Assembly (NCBI RefSeq): GCF_023273875.1 | Contig: NZ_CP096882.1 | Location: 4,712,001 to 4,776,000, forward strand | Direction: 5' to 3' | DNA from: Pseudarthrobacter sp. SSS035 | GTDB lineage: Bacteria > Actinomycetota > Actinomycetes > Actinomycetales > Micrococcaceae | Length of the DNA stretch: 64,000 nt | Part shown: positions 16,652-24,949 of the stretch, one piece after another | Position numbering within the stretch: the first letter of the stretch is position 1 | Layout of the letters: every line of letters begins with the position of its first letter | The notes under the pieces: model-generated | The model's input: the letters and a program-made list of their open reading frames with translations, nothing else | Databases searched by the model: none | What the model was told of the DNA's origin: nothing | Translations under genes and position numbers: made by a program

Positions 16652-16680
16652 CTTCACTACTTATAGTAGAAGTTGTTAAC
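16652..16680 (-). promoter_or_regulatory. candidate GntR-type operator upstream of the alpha-galactosidase
   Basis: The 18-mer TATAGTAGAAGTTGTTAA at 16662-16679 recurs with one change (TATAGTAGAAGTTGCTAA, reverse strand of 20968-20985) in front of the GntR gene. The local sequence is also nearly palindromic, with CTTC and GAAG arms around TACTTATAGTA. In both places the motif has the same orientation relative to the downstream gene. It lies 65-93 bases upstream of the GH36 start. Binding by the local GntR protein is inferred. Confidence 0.55.
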
Positions 16681-16716
16681 AATGGGTGTCAATGGTTCTG
16701 CCGTGCAGTTTGGAAA

Positions 16717-17643
16717 TCAATAGGTGGCCGGGACCGTAGGGGTTGGGAGTCCCGCTGTTCCGGATAGGTGTTCACCCGAGGCGGATAACTCGATGCTCCA
16801 TCGAAGACTCTCACCTGCCGGCAGCGTCACCACGTCGTCCGCATCGATGGCTGCTGACAGGGCGTCATGTCCTGCGTTCGCCGGTTCGATAGCCAGCACG
16901 CGCTGGCTGGAGAACTCGCCGTTGTCCCAGAGGATGGCCAGGTGCCGCAGATGCTGACCCTGCCATTGCATTCTCAGCATGCTCCCTGCATCCTGGACCG
17001 TGACGGCGCCACCGTGGGCCGGTCCTTCCATCCAGACCTTTAGGTGCGAGCCCTTGTTCAATCGCCCGGCCTCGTCCAGAACATCCCTCCAGGCGCGGGG
17101 ACCTGATGCACCGCGGGGGGAGACAACGTTGCATCCGACCGGGTCTGTGAAAAGGCTTACTTCGGCGTGCCTGCCGACTTGGAACTGGGGGTGCGCCGCC
17201 CACAAGAACGGCTGTGGATGATCACCGCGGTTGTGAAGCTCGTAGTCGAGAACAATAGTGTCCCCAAGTGGCCATGCTTCGCGGCTTAGTGTGAGTTGCA
17301 TGGTCGTAGTGTCCACTGCCAGGTGCAGTCCGTTGGCGTGGCGGGGGCGCCTCCGGAACCAGGGGACCGCCCACACCTCCCCGTGGTCAGGGATGTCGAC
17401 CCCTCCCAGGCTGCAGGCGTCAATAGTGGGTAGCATTTCGTCCCAGCCGTAGATGTGCCGCCGTGTGAAGCTCGCGCCATAGCCCACGTCCTCCCCCGTC
17501 GATTTGGGTTGAACGAGCCACTCCCGTCCGGTGACCCGGTCGATCAGGGAGACTATGCGTCCGCCGCGGCCAGCATCGATGCCAAGTGTCAGTAGCCTGG
17601 AGTGGACCCATTCCAGGCCCGGGAGTTCGTTGTCATTGGTCAT
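16717..17643 (-). CDS. galactose mutarotase-like protein (aldose 1-epimerase superfamily)
   Basis: Beta-sandwich protein of 308 residues expected to interconvert the anomers of a released aldose, supplying the correct one to the dehydrogenase. The segment IDACSLGGVDIPDHGEVWAVPW carries the conserved DHGE, a catalytic His region in this superfamily. AAHPQFQVG and LAIEPANAGHD, with the likely catalytic Glu, follow. Its start overlaps the dehydrogenase stop by 11 bases, so it is in one operon with it. It resembles the broad DUF4432/GalM-like group more than classical GalM, so the exact sugar is uncertain. Galactose is favoured by the neighbouring GH36. Confidence 0.82.
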   Translation of the reverse strand: MTNDNELPGLEWVHSRLLTLGIDAGRGGRIVSLIDRVTGREWLVQPKSTGEDVGYGASFTRRHIYGWDEMLPTIDACSLGGVDIPDHGEVWAVPWFRRRPRHANGLHLAVDTTTMQLTLSREAWPLGDTIVLDYELHNRGDHPQPFLWAAHPQFQVGRHAEVSLFTDPVGCNVVSPRGASGPRAWRDVLDEAGRLNKGSHLKVWMEGPAHGGAVTVQDAGSMLRMQWQGQHLRHLAILWDNGEFSSQRVLAIEPANAGHDALSAAIDADDVVTLPAGESLRWSIELSASGEHLSGTAGLPTPTVPATY

Positions 17644-18613
17644 TTGCTGACTTGATGAGCTCTAGATTCCGTAGCGAATCTTCCGGGCGGACTCGTAGAG
17701 TCGATTCTCCTTTCACGGCCGCTGCGAAGTCGCTGAACGCGCCTTCGAAGCCGGCGTCGAAGGGAACGTTCCACAGTGGTTCGAGCCGCTCTGCCTGTCC
17801 CTTGGTCTGCCACGTGAGCTGGGCGCGGGGAAGGAAATCCAGGGCCAGACGGCCTTCCGTGCCGATCAGGTTCACGCCAAGACGCCATCCTTCCGGCCAG
17901 TCGGTATCGGGGCCGGAAGGGCAATCCGAATATCCGACGGAAATGGTGGCGACGGCGCCGGAGTTGAAAAGGGCCTGTCCCACGGCGGTGTCTTCGGCCC
18001 CGAGGCGCGAGGATGACTGTGGCAAGATGGCCTGCAGTTTCTCTATTTGTCCCAGGCACGCCTCGAGCACGTAGACCAGGTGCGGGGCGCCGTCGACCCA
18101 CGCGCCTCCGCCCGTCGCGTCTTTGTCGAGCCGGAAATCCCAGGGAGCCAGGTCAAGCCATCCTGAGGACCAGGCAGTTGCGCTGGTAACGCGGCCCAGC
18201 ATTCCGGTCTCTATCACCTCAACAGTTCGCTGCAGGGCAGGATGAAACAGAAGGTTATGGCAGATTGCGAGAACGCGATCCTTGCGGCGGGCGATGTCGC
18301 ACAACTCGCGTGCCTGAGGGACGGTGCTTGCAATCGGCTTGTCCATGAATACGTGGACGCCCGCATTGAGTGCTTCTTTGGCGAGGCTATGGTGGAGGTT
18401 GTGCGGCACCATGATGTCGACCGCATCCACCGGGACGGAGTCCAGTACCTGGGCCAGTGAAGTAAAGGCGCCGGCGCCGAATTCGGCGGCCAGCTGATGT
18501 GCCGCTTCGCCCCGCGGGTCCGCGACAGCAATGACGTCCACACCTGGCGTCCGACGCAGCACCGCCGCGTGGGTGGCTGCCACCCGGCCTGCTCCAATTA
18601 AAGCGATCCGCAA
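17633..18613 (-). CDS. Gfo/Idh/MocA-family sugar dehydrogenase (candidate galactose dehydrogenase)
   Basis: NAD(P)-dependent oxidoreductase of 326 residues from the TTG at 18613, which has GGAAAGGAAA in front; the open frame continues upstream but only as a shadow. The Rossmann motif LIGAGRVAATHAAVLRR comes first, then HVFMDKPIAS in place of the usual EKP motif, and the C-terminal domain has GGGAWVDGAPHLVYVLEA. Asp replacing Glu in EKP is a small departure, but the Lys-Pro pair is kept. In this gene set it is the best candidate for oxidising the free aldose to its lactone, the step before the SMP-30 lactonase. Myo-inositol or other polyol substrates are possible, since the family is broad. 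Confidence 0.83.
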   Translation of the reverse strand: MRIALIGAGRVAATHAAVLRRTPGVDVIAVADPRGEAAHQLAAEFGAGAFTSLAQVLDSVPVDAVDIMVPHNLHHSLAKEALNAGVHVFMDKPIASTVPQARELCDIARRKDRVLAICHNLLFHPALQRTVEVIETGMLGRVTSATAWSSGWLDLAPWDFRLDKDATGGGAWVDGAPHLVYVLEACLGQIEKLQAILPQSSSRLGAEDTAVGQALFNSGAVATISVGYSDCPSGPDTDWPEGWRLGVNLIGTEGRLALDFLPRAQLTWQTKGQAERLEPLWNVPFDAGFEGAFSDFAAAVKGESTLRVRPEDSLRNLELIKSANDQ

Positions 18614-18677
18614 TGGATTTCCTTTCCCGAGCGGCTGAGTCCAACCCGAGAAGCTGTGGCTACCGCAGCCTTCCGGA

Positions 18678-19949
18678 TCACTTTGCGCCCGCAGCGACGA
18701 AAGCGTGTACTGGAGACTGCCCCGCCAGCAGGTCAACATCAGTGGCACCGAAAAGGCGGCGCTGGACCAGATGGCCGGCAATCACCGAGGGTACGAGCGA
18801 AAGGCCCAGTCCGGGTGAATCTCCCAGTTCCACGTGGCCCTGGCTGGGTCGCGGCTCTCCTTCGAAGAACTGGTGGTAGAAGTTGTATCCGGAGCGTATG
18901 CCGTCTTCGGGAAAGACCTCGATCAGGGGGCTGCCGTAGCTGCTGATGATGAGGTGGGCGTTGTGAGCCTGGTTGGAGTGCGGGATGACCGGAATGTCAT
19001 ATGCCTCAGCCAGCGCCCACACTTTGCGCGCTTCTGTGATGCCTCCCATCCGGTTGACGTCCGGCTGCAGAATGTCGACGGCGCCGGCCTTGAGCATGTC
19101 GTGGAATCCAGCAAGGGTGAACTCGTGTTCACCTCCGGAAATTGGAACGCCAACCCGGCTGCGGATGTAGGCGTAGCTTTCCCGGTGATCGGGGAGAACC
19201 GGTTCTTCGACCCATGCCAGTCCGATATCGTCGAGCATGTTGATCATCGAAATTGCGTATGAGGTGTCCCAGCCCATGTAGGCCTCTGCTGCAATGTCGA
19301 CGTCGTCGCCGACGGCCTCGCGCACGGTACGGACCAAATCCCGGTTGGCCCGCATGCCGGCGCGCCCGTCTGCCGGTCCGTACCCAAAGCGCATCTTTAC
19401 TGCGCTGAAGCCACTTGCGATGTGCGCGGAGGCTTCCGCATGGAGGCTCTCGAGATCGTGGCGGGCGTACAGTTCACTGGCGTAGGCTCGCATCCGGGGC
19501 CTGACCTTTCCGCCCAGAAGATTGTAGACCGGTTGCCCCAGAAGCTTGCCCTGGATATCCCATAGGGCAATATCGAGTGCACTGATGGCTTCCATTACGA
19601 TGCCTTTGCGACCCAGGGCAATGGTGTTTCGATAGAGGGTCTGCCAGTTTCGCTCAAGGTCAAATACATCCGCGCCAATCATCAGGTCCGCGAGATGGTG
19701 GGCGATCACGCTCATCGCCACCGGAGAGCCTACACCGACAGTGCCAAGACCATAGGTACCGTCCTCAGCGTGGACGGCCACAATGATATTCGTCATTGGA
19801 TCGCCGTGTTCAGCTCCCGGCTGCCTACGACCAAGCCTGGAGTCTCGGGGATCGTGCAGGATATCCAGCGGCGTCGTGCTCCACCACGAGCGTGGCTGAT
19901 CGTTTCGGGGCTCGCGCAGGGCAAACAGTTCAATGGCGGCTATTCGCAT
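18678..19949 (-). CDS. sugar-acid dehydratase of the enolase superfamily (L-rhamnonate/galactonate dehydratase-like)
   Basis: Mandelate-racemase/enolase-superfamily protein of 423 residues that should remove water from an aldonate to give a 2-keto-3-deoxy acid. Visible features are EAISALDIALWDIQGKLLGQPVYNLLGGK, then KMRFGYGPADGRAGMRANRDLV, DIAAEAYMGW with the first metal Asp/Glu region, WVEEPVLPDHRESYA, ISGGEHEFTL and QPDVNRMGGITEARK, then the His of IPHSNQAHNAHL. The wording is closest to L-rhamnonate dehydratase, but superfamily members with very similar sequence act on other acids. In this operon D-galactonate or a C6-deoxy analogue fits. The start overlaps the lactonase stop by ten bases, which supports coupled translation. 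Confidence 0.87.
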   Translation of the reverse strand: MRIAAIELFALREPRNDQPRSWWSTTPLDILHDPRDSRLGRRQPGAEHGDPMTNIIVAVHAEDGTYGLGTVGVGSPVAMSVIAHHLADLMIGADVFDLERNWQTLYRNTIALGRKGIVMEAISALDIALWDIQGKLLGQPVYNLLGGKVRPRMRAYASELYARHDLESLHAEASAHIASGFSAVKMRFGYGPADGRAGMRANRDLVRTVREAVGDDVDIAAEAYMGWDTSYAISMINMLDDIGLAWVEEPVLPDHRESYAYIRSRVGVPISGGEHEFTLAGFHDMLKAGAVDILQPDVNRMGGITEARKVWALAEAYDIPVIPHSNQAHNAHLIISSYGSPLIEVFPEDGIRSGYNFYHQFFEGEPRPSQGHVELGDSPGLGLSLVPSVIAGHLVQRRLFGATDVDLLAGQSPVHAFVAAGAK

Positions 19950-20920
19950 GGTTCAAGTTCCTCGGTAGTCGGAAAAGTGGTTAGTTGTACCCGGCAAAGA
20001 GTGGGGTTACGGCCCGCAACGCCCGGGCGGTAACGAAGAAGCCTTCCGGCTGCCGGTTGAGCAGCCAGGGCTTCGGCGGAGAGCCCGTACCGGGAAGTGG
20101 TAATATACAGCTCCGTCAAGGAGTGTCCCGCGAAGGCGACGCTGGTCGGACGCTGGACAGGCACGGGTAGCTGGTACAGCAGGTCCCCTTCAGGGCTGTA
20201 GCAACGCACCTCCCAGCCGTCCCACATGGCGATCCAGAGATTTCCCTCTGCATCAACGGTCAGCCCATCCGGCTCACCTGCGGCGTCTGACAGATCGAGA
20301 ACCGTTCGCTGGCTGCCGAGGATGCCCGTGTCGACGTCATAGTCGTAGCCCTTGATGAGACCAGTGGCGGAGTCCGTGAAGTACATCAAGGTACCGTCTG
20401 CATTCCAGTCGATTCCGTTCGGGATGGATACGGGCTCAATGATCTTCTCGACTTGCTGATCGAGATCCAGCCGATAAAGCGCCCCGGCATCAGGTTCTGC
20501 TCCATAAGACATGGACCCAGCCAAAAACCTGCCGGCTCCATCACAGGCGCCATCGTTCATCCTCAGCCGGGGCTGGTCCGCTATGACTCCGGATAGGCGA
20601 TGAAGTCGGCCCTCGTACAGATGCGCGAAGCCGTCCCTGGTGGCCGCTATGAGTCCTCCTGAGGCGTGAGGACTAATTGCCGTGATCTCCGTCTGGAATG
20701 CGTCGGATGAATAAATAGTGTCCAAACCCCAGTGGTGGACGATTCCAGCTGTAATATCCACCCAATGCAGCATCGAATCCACGGGATCCCAGGTGGGAGA
20801 TTCGCCATGAAGACAGATCGGGCCCCCAAGGACCTCAAGCCTGCCCGGTTCGTGGCTGCCAACGACAGGCTCGGTGTGATCAAGGTATTCCAACGTGGAG
20901 CGAATCCTTCCTCGCATCAT
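19940..20920 (-). CDS. SMP-30/gluconolactonase-family lactonase
   Basis: Six-bladed beta-propeller hydrolase that would open the sugar lactone to the aldonate. Motifs are LHGESPTWDPVDSMLHWVDI with the metal Glu, PRLRMNDGACDGAGRFLAGSM, IPNGIDWNADGTLMYFTDS with the second metal ligands (Asn and Asp), and GEPDGLTVDAEGNLWIAMWDGW. The open frame begins at a TTG at 20974, but that start overlaps the operator-like motif; ATG 20920 or 20917 is more likely. A later TTG with AGGAAGGA in front is also possible, so the start is uncertain. The protein continues about 30 residues past the usual end. It is the first gene of the minus-strand block, facing the GntR gene. Confidence 0.85.
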   Translation of the reverse strand: MMRGRIRSTLEYLDHTEPVVGSHEPGRLEVLGGPICLHGESPTWDPVDSMLHWVDITAGIVHHWGLDTIYSSDAFQTEITAISPHASGGLIAATRDGFAHLYEGRLHRLSGVIADQPRLRMNDGACDGAGRFLAGSMSYGAEPDAGALYRLDLDQQVEKIIEPVSIPNGIDWNADGTLMYFTDSATGLIKGYDYDVDTGILGSQRTVLDLSDAAGEPDGLTVDAEGNLWIAMWDGWEVRCYSPEGDLLYQLPVPVQRPTSVAFAGHSLTELYITTSRYGLSAEALAAQPAAGRLLRYRPGVAGRNPTLCRVQLTTFPTTEELEPCE

Positions 20921-20967
20921 ATGGTGACCAAAGCCGTGTAGGCATCCACATGAGCGCACATAGCAAC

Positions 20968-20993
20968 TTAGCAACTTCTACTATATGCTAGAA
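20968..20993 (+). promoter_or_regulatory. candidate operator between lactonase and GntR genes
   Basis: The region holds the reverse strand of TATAGTAGAAGTTGCTAA (20968-20985), shared with the GH36 upstream region. It also has an inverted repeat TTCTA - 8 bases - TAGAA at 20976-20993. It lies in the intergenic space between two divergent genes, just before the GntR ribosome site GGAGG at 21004-21008. Autoregulation and control of the galactoside genes by this GntR protein is the likely role (inference). Confidence 0.55.
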
Positions 20994-21014
20994 ACAGCCA
21001 ATCGGAGGTCCAAT

Positions 21015-21710
21015 ATGTCAGTTGTTTCTCGTCGCACCCTCACCGACCAGGTGAGTGAGGCGCTGTTGAAGATCATCGTTGACGATGAGATGTCAACAGG
21101 AGATCCTCTACCGCCAGCCGGCGAACTGGCAAAGCGCTTTGACGTCAGCACCGTCGTTATCCGCGAAGCGGTCGCACAACTCGCAGGTCGGGGAGCGTTG
21201 TCACGCCGCCAGGGACGGGAGCCCGTTGTAGCCTTGCCCGGAGCGGATATTCTGGCCGAAATTCTGACGATGCATGGCCGGCAGGAGAATATACCGCCAT
21301 CTGACTTTCTGGTATGCCGTGCCGCCCTCGAATTGGAATCCGCGGCACTCGCGGCCCTGAATCTGGGCGAGCACTCCCGGGCATTGGCGCTCGAACCAGC
21401 TCTCGCCACCTTGCGGGGCGCCAAAAGACGCGAGGCGATTGTCGAAGCCGACCTTGCGCTCCACCTGGCGATTGCTGAATTGTCCGGCAACCGTGCACTC
21501 AAAGTCATTCTGATGAGTCTTGTTGACGTCATCGCCACGGAAATCACTCGGCGCACTCCGGAGGAGAACGAAGAATACCGGTGTGCATCGCTGCGCGATC
21601 ACGAAGCCATTGTCACGGCGATCGTTTCCGGGGATGCAGCCGCTGCGCGGCGCAGCATGGCTGCACATTTCGACGCCGCCATGCCGGGGTATGCCAACGG
21701 CTCTCATTAG
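21015..21710 (+). CDS. GntR-family transcriptional regulator (FadR/FCD subfamily)
   Basis: DNA-binding regulator of 231 residues. The N-terminal winged helix reads LTDQVSEALLKIIVDDEM, then LPPAGELAKRFDVSTVVIREAVAQLAGRGALSRRQGR. The C-terminal all-helical FCD ligand domain shows LVCRAALELESAALAALN, ADLALHLAIAELSGN and RDHEAIVTAIVSGDAAAARRSMAAHF, with the Asp and His positions expected for metal-assisted acid binding. ATG 21015 is chosen because GGAGG stands six bases before it. FCD regulators often sense sugar acids or keto-deoxy acids, which suits a pathway making galactonate and KDGal. It faces the lactonase gene and shares the operator-like motif with the GH36 promoter. Confidence 0.9.
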   Translation: MSVVSRRTLTDQVSEALLKIIVDDEMSTGDPLPPAGELAKRFDVSTVVIREAVAQLAGRGALSRRQGREPVVALPGADILAEILTMHGRQENIPPSDFLVCRAALELESAALAALNLGEHSRALALEPALATLRGAKRREAIVEADLALHLAIAELSGNRALKVILMSLVDVIATEITRRTPEENEEYRCASLRDHEAIVTAIVSGDAAAARRSMAAHFDAAMPGYANGSH

Positions 21711-21779
21711 ATGCTCCTCGGGCGTTCACTGGCAGCAGGTTGCATAGGCGCTCCGAGCACCATCACGGATCCCCTGGTG

Positions 21780-22290
21780 AGCCGGCAGTGGCCGCGCATT
21801 CGCGCCCAGAAAGGCACTGTCGTCCCCCTCTACGGCGGCCATTGGATCGCTGTCCTGTTGGTCATCGATCAGCCGGCCACGATCGGAGCGCTCCCCGTCG
21901 CGGTCGCCCCAGCGGCGGTGTCATCGTCGGGTGGCTCTACCCGTGATGAAGCGGCCATCGCCGAAGCTGCCCGGACCATACCGCACGCTGCCCTCCATGA
22001 CAGCCATGCTCTGCGGCTTCGATGACGACCTGGCCAAACAGGCCACCGCAGAGGATCCGCGGCCTGCTGACCGAGATCTACCGGCACTGGATCCTGTCCT
22101 TGGCCCGTGGAGAGACCTGCTGGCTGCGGACCTGACCGACCCCCGGAGCCCTCCGCCCATGCACGACGGAGCCGGATCGGAGCGGCAGCTGAGCTTCTGG
22201 TCGCTTTGAGCCCTGAAGCGTTGGCAGCCGCCAGTATCTCATCACTGCCGAGTCGGTCATACGTCGAGATCGAACGTGAGTTCGGAATGG
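21780..22290 (+). pseudogene. IS110-family transposase relic
   Basis: Fragments in shifting frames read DQPATIGALPVAVA, then AIAEAARTIPH, then MLCGFDDDLAKQAT, then RGLLTEIY with LDPVLGP. This is the order found in IS110-family DEDD transposases, but the intervening GEAKTDARDA block is deleted and there are several stops. It is an old fossil just downstream of the GntR gene. A different IS110 fragment is at 51.3 kb. The 140 or so bases after it, up to the next IS, have no recognised content. Confidence 0.65.
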
Positions 22291-22501
22291 TTGCGGAGAC
22301 GTCCCCGACCGCGAATACGGGCCGGGCACTTCGCCGTTTGGCTCTCGTCATACCCGTCATGCGGGCCAGGTCCCTGAATTCACGGGCTGCCGGAATGATT
22401 CCGGAGTGTCTGATTTCAGTCCCCAAACTCTCGTGTTAACGCCAACCGAAAATAGGGCCAGGAACGCCAACTGAAAATAGGGCCACCGACCATTATGGAA
22501 G

Positions 22502-23743
22502 GTGATCAATTTGGATGATTGGGCGGAGATACGCCACCTGTTTTCGACGGGTAAGCACTCGAAGCGTGAGATCGGCAGGATCGTGGGGGTTTCCCGCGGA
22601 ACGGTGGACCGGGCGCTGGAGTCGGACCGGGCACCGAAGTATCAGCGGGCGGCCGGAGTGTCGAGTTTTGATGCGTTTGCTCCCAGGGTGCGGGAGTTGT
22701 TGGTGAAGACGCCGACGATGCCGGCCGCGACGCTCGCGGAGCGGGTGGGCTGGTCCGGTTCCGCGTCTTTGTTCCGGGCGAAGGTCGCCGCGATCCGGCC
22801 TGAATACGCCCCGCCGGACCCGGCCGACCGCCTTGTCCACGAGCCGGGTTTCCAGGTCCAGTGCGATCTCTGGTTCCCGCACGAGCCGCTGCCCGTCGGT
22901 GAGGGCCAGAATGACACGCCCCCGGTGCTGGTGATGACTTCGGCGTTCTCGGGTTTCATCCAGGCGCGGATGCTGCCGTCGCGGACGACGCCGGACCTTC
23001 TGGGCGGAATGTGGACTCTGCTGCAGGACGCGCAGGCGGTTCCGTCGCGGCTGTTGTGGGACAACGAGTCAGGCATCGGCAGGCGCCGGCCCACGGAGCC
23101 GGTGGCCGCGTTCGCCGGGTCCCTGGGGTTGGAGATCAAGCTGCTTCCGCCGCGGGATCCGGAGTCCAAGGGCATGGTCGAGCGGATGAACAGGTTCTTC
23201 CGGCAACGCTTCATGCCGGGCCGGGACTTCCGTTCCCCAGCGGATTTCAACGGCCAGCTGGAGGACTGGCTGCCCAAGGCCAATCACCGGTACTCGCGGT
23301 CCCGCCACGGCCGCCCGGACGAGCTGATCGTCCTGGACCGGGAAAGGATGCGGGAACTGCCGCCGGTGACCCCGGAGGCGGTGTTCCGCAACGCGGTGCG
23401 GCTGCCGCGGGATTACTACGTGCGGGTGTTCTCCAACGACTATTCCGTTGACCCTTCGTTCATTGGTCGGATCGTTGATGTCATCGCTGATCTGGACACC
23501 GTCTGGGTCACCCATGAGGGTGTCATCATCGCCACCCATGTCCGGGCATGGGCCCGGCATCTGGTGGTGACTGATCCGGCCCACGTTGCCCGCGCGGCGG
23601 TGATGCGCCGGGACTTCCGGACCCAAAGGGTGCACCGCCCCGAACCCGAGGAAGCGGTGCAGGTGCGGGACCTGGCCGCCTATGACGAGATCTTCGGCAT
23701 CGATCTCGGCCAACAGCCGACCCTTCTGGAGGTGGCGTCATGA
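22502..23743 (+). CDS. istA: IS21-family transposase IstA (second element)
   Basis: DDE transposase of 413 residues from GTG 22502. The N-terminal helix-turn-helix is KREIGRIVGVSRGTVDRAL. The catalytic triad is Asp122 in QVQCDLWFP, Asp187 in LLWDNESGIG and Glu227 in KGMVERMNRF. The C-terminal part includes YSRSRHGRP and the beta-barrel region YVRVFSNDYSVDPSFIGR. It is shorter than the first IstA in the window and belongs to a different IS21 subgroup. The stop overlaps istB by ATGA. It appears fully functional. Confidence 0.94.
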   Translation: MINLDDWAEIRHLFSTGKHSKREIGRIVGVSRGTVDRALESDRAPKYQRAAGVSSFDAFAPRVRELLVKTPTMPAATLAERVGWSGSASLFRAKVAAIRPEYAPPDPADRLVHEPGFQVQCDLWFPHEPLPVGEGQNDTPPVLVMTSAFSGFIQARMLPSRTTPDLLGGMWTLLQDAQAVPSRLLWDNESGIGRRRPTEPVAAFAGSLGLEIKLLPPRDPESKGMVERMNRFFRQRFMPGRDFRSPADFNGQLEDWLPKANHRYSRSRHGRPDELIVLDRERMRELPPVTPEAVFRNAVRLPRDYYVRVFSNDYSVDPSFIGRIVDVIADLDTVWVTHEGVIIATHVRAWARHLVVTDPAHVARAAVMRRDFRTQRVHRPEPEEAVQVRDLAAYDEIFGIDLGQQPTLLEVAS

Positions 23744-24498
23744 CCGGGACGCCGTCACAGATCGAGTACTACGCCCGGGCCCTGCGCGCACCGCGGATCA
23801 GCGACGGGTTCCGCCGCCTCGGGGACCAGGCCCGGGACGCCGGCTGGTCCCATGAGGAGTATCTGGCCGCGGTCCTCTCCCGGGAAGTTTCCGAACGCGA
23901 AGCCTCCGGAGCCGCGACCCGGATCAAGGCCGCGAGGTTCCCGGCCCACAAGGATCTGGAGGAGTTCAACTTCGAGCATCAGCCCTCCGCGGACCGGAAC
24001 CTCATCGTTCACCTGGGCACCGGGGTGTTCCTCTCCGAGGCCAAAAACGTGGTCCTGCTCGGGCCGCCCGGCACGGGCAAAACGCACCTCGCGGTCGGCA
24101 TCGGTATCAAGGCAGCCAAGGCCGGGCACCGGGTTCTCTTCGACTCCGCCACCGGCTGGGTCGCCCGCCTCCAGGAAGCCCATTCCCGCGGGAAACTCGC
24201 CCAGGAACTGGTCAAACTCCGCCGCTACAGCCTCCTGGTGGTCGACGAAGTAGGCTATATCCCGTTTGACCAGGACGCGGCGAACCTGTTCTTCCAGCTT
24301 GTCTCCAGCCGCTACGAACACGCGTCCATGATTCTGACGTCCAATCTCCCGTTCGCCCGCTGGGGCGATGTCTTCGGGGACCTGACCATCGCCTCGGCCA
24401 TGATCGACCGGATCGTCCACCACGCCGACGTCATCAGCCTCAAAGGCAACAGCTACCGGATCAAAAGACACCAACCCGACGCCAGTACGGCACAATAG
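23740..24498 (+). CDS. istB: IS21-family helper ATPase IstB (second element)
   Basis: AAA+ helper ATPase of 252 residues. Walker A is GPPGTGKT at residues 108-115 (Lys114), Walker B LLVVDEVGYIPFD, then ILTSNLPFARWGDVFGD and DRIVHHADVISLKGNSYR. It is translated from the ATGA overlap with istA. The relic at 46345-46629 comes from a closely similar istB, showing that this IS group has visited the region more than once. Confidence 0.94.
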   Translation: MTGTPSQIEYYARALRAPRISDGFRRLGDQARDAGWSHEEYLAAVLSREVSEREASGAATRIKAARFPAHKDLEEFNFEHQPSADRNLIVHLGTGVFLSEAKNVVLLGPPGTGKTHLAVGIGIKAAKAGHRVLFDSATGWVARLQEAHSRGKLAQELVKLRRYSLLVVDEVGYIPFDQDAANLFFQLVSSRYEHASMILTSNLPFARWGDVFGDLTIASAMIDRIVHHADVISLKGNSYRIKRHQPDASTAQ

Positions 24499-24563
24499 AA
24501 CCACAACCCCGTGGCCCCGTTTTCAATTGGCACTATTGGCCCTATTTTCGGTTGGCGTTAACA

Positions 24564-24747
24564 CTCTCGCCATCAGCTCTGGACCCGACCAGCCGTGCCG
24601 CAGGTCCTGATCGAGCAGTCGTTGTCTGAGTTCCGGATCCTTGACTTTGTCGAGAGGTATCGTGAGGTGCCCCCAAGGTAACTCAGCAACTCCCTGCTGG
24701 GGCATCGGAGCCTCCGCCCAGGCTCCGGCAAAGGCGCGCATGTACTG
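24564..24747 (-). pseudogene. DUF1016 (YhcG-type) nuclease-family fragment
   Basis: The minus strand reads YMRAFAGAWAEAPM, then QQGVAELPWGHLTIPLDKV, then DPELRQRLLDQDLRHGWS, the typical N-terminal domain of DUF1016 / PDDEXK-nuclease-domain proteins. Only about 60 residues of a roughly 350-residue protein are present. The fragment ends at the target-duplication border of the second IS21. On the other side of that IS no DUF1016 continuation is visible, so the gene was probably already truncated before the insertion. The 200 bases up to 24949 hold nothing recognised. Confidence 0.65.
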
Positions 24748-24949
24748 TCAGTTGCGTAGGGAAAGTCCTGGCTTGCCAAGAAGGGCTGCTTGAAGGTCTC
24801 TGGAGAGCATCTTCAGAAGGCATCCCCTCCAACCCATCAGTTGCAGGTAGCCAAGTGTTCGAGTGCTGGCTCGCTGGAGGTGGCCGCTCTGGGGCAGGCG
24901 CTCGTGTATTCAGCTCGGGCGCTCCGGCTTCCTAGCCGTCGCAGGACTG

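Larger units (their letters stand above)
22434..24563 (+). mobile_element. IS21-family insertion sequence (second copy), complete
   Basis: The element runs from TGTTAACGCCAACCGAAAAT at 22434 to the exact reverse complement at its right end, finishing CA at 24563. The subterminal repeat GCCAACTGAAAATAGGGCC is present internally on the left, and a related repeat occurs on the right. The flanks carry a direct repeat CTCTCG at 22428-22433 and 24564-24569, a target duplication in the usual IS21 size range. Both genes are intact, so insertion is probably recent. It is 2,130 bp long. Confidence 0.93.

Noticed and set aside
22428..24747. The second IS21 as the cause of DUF1016 gene disruption
   Set aside because: The sequence on the far side of the IS does not continue the DUF1016 protein, so the gene was likely truncated earlier.
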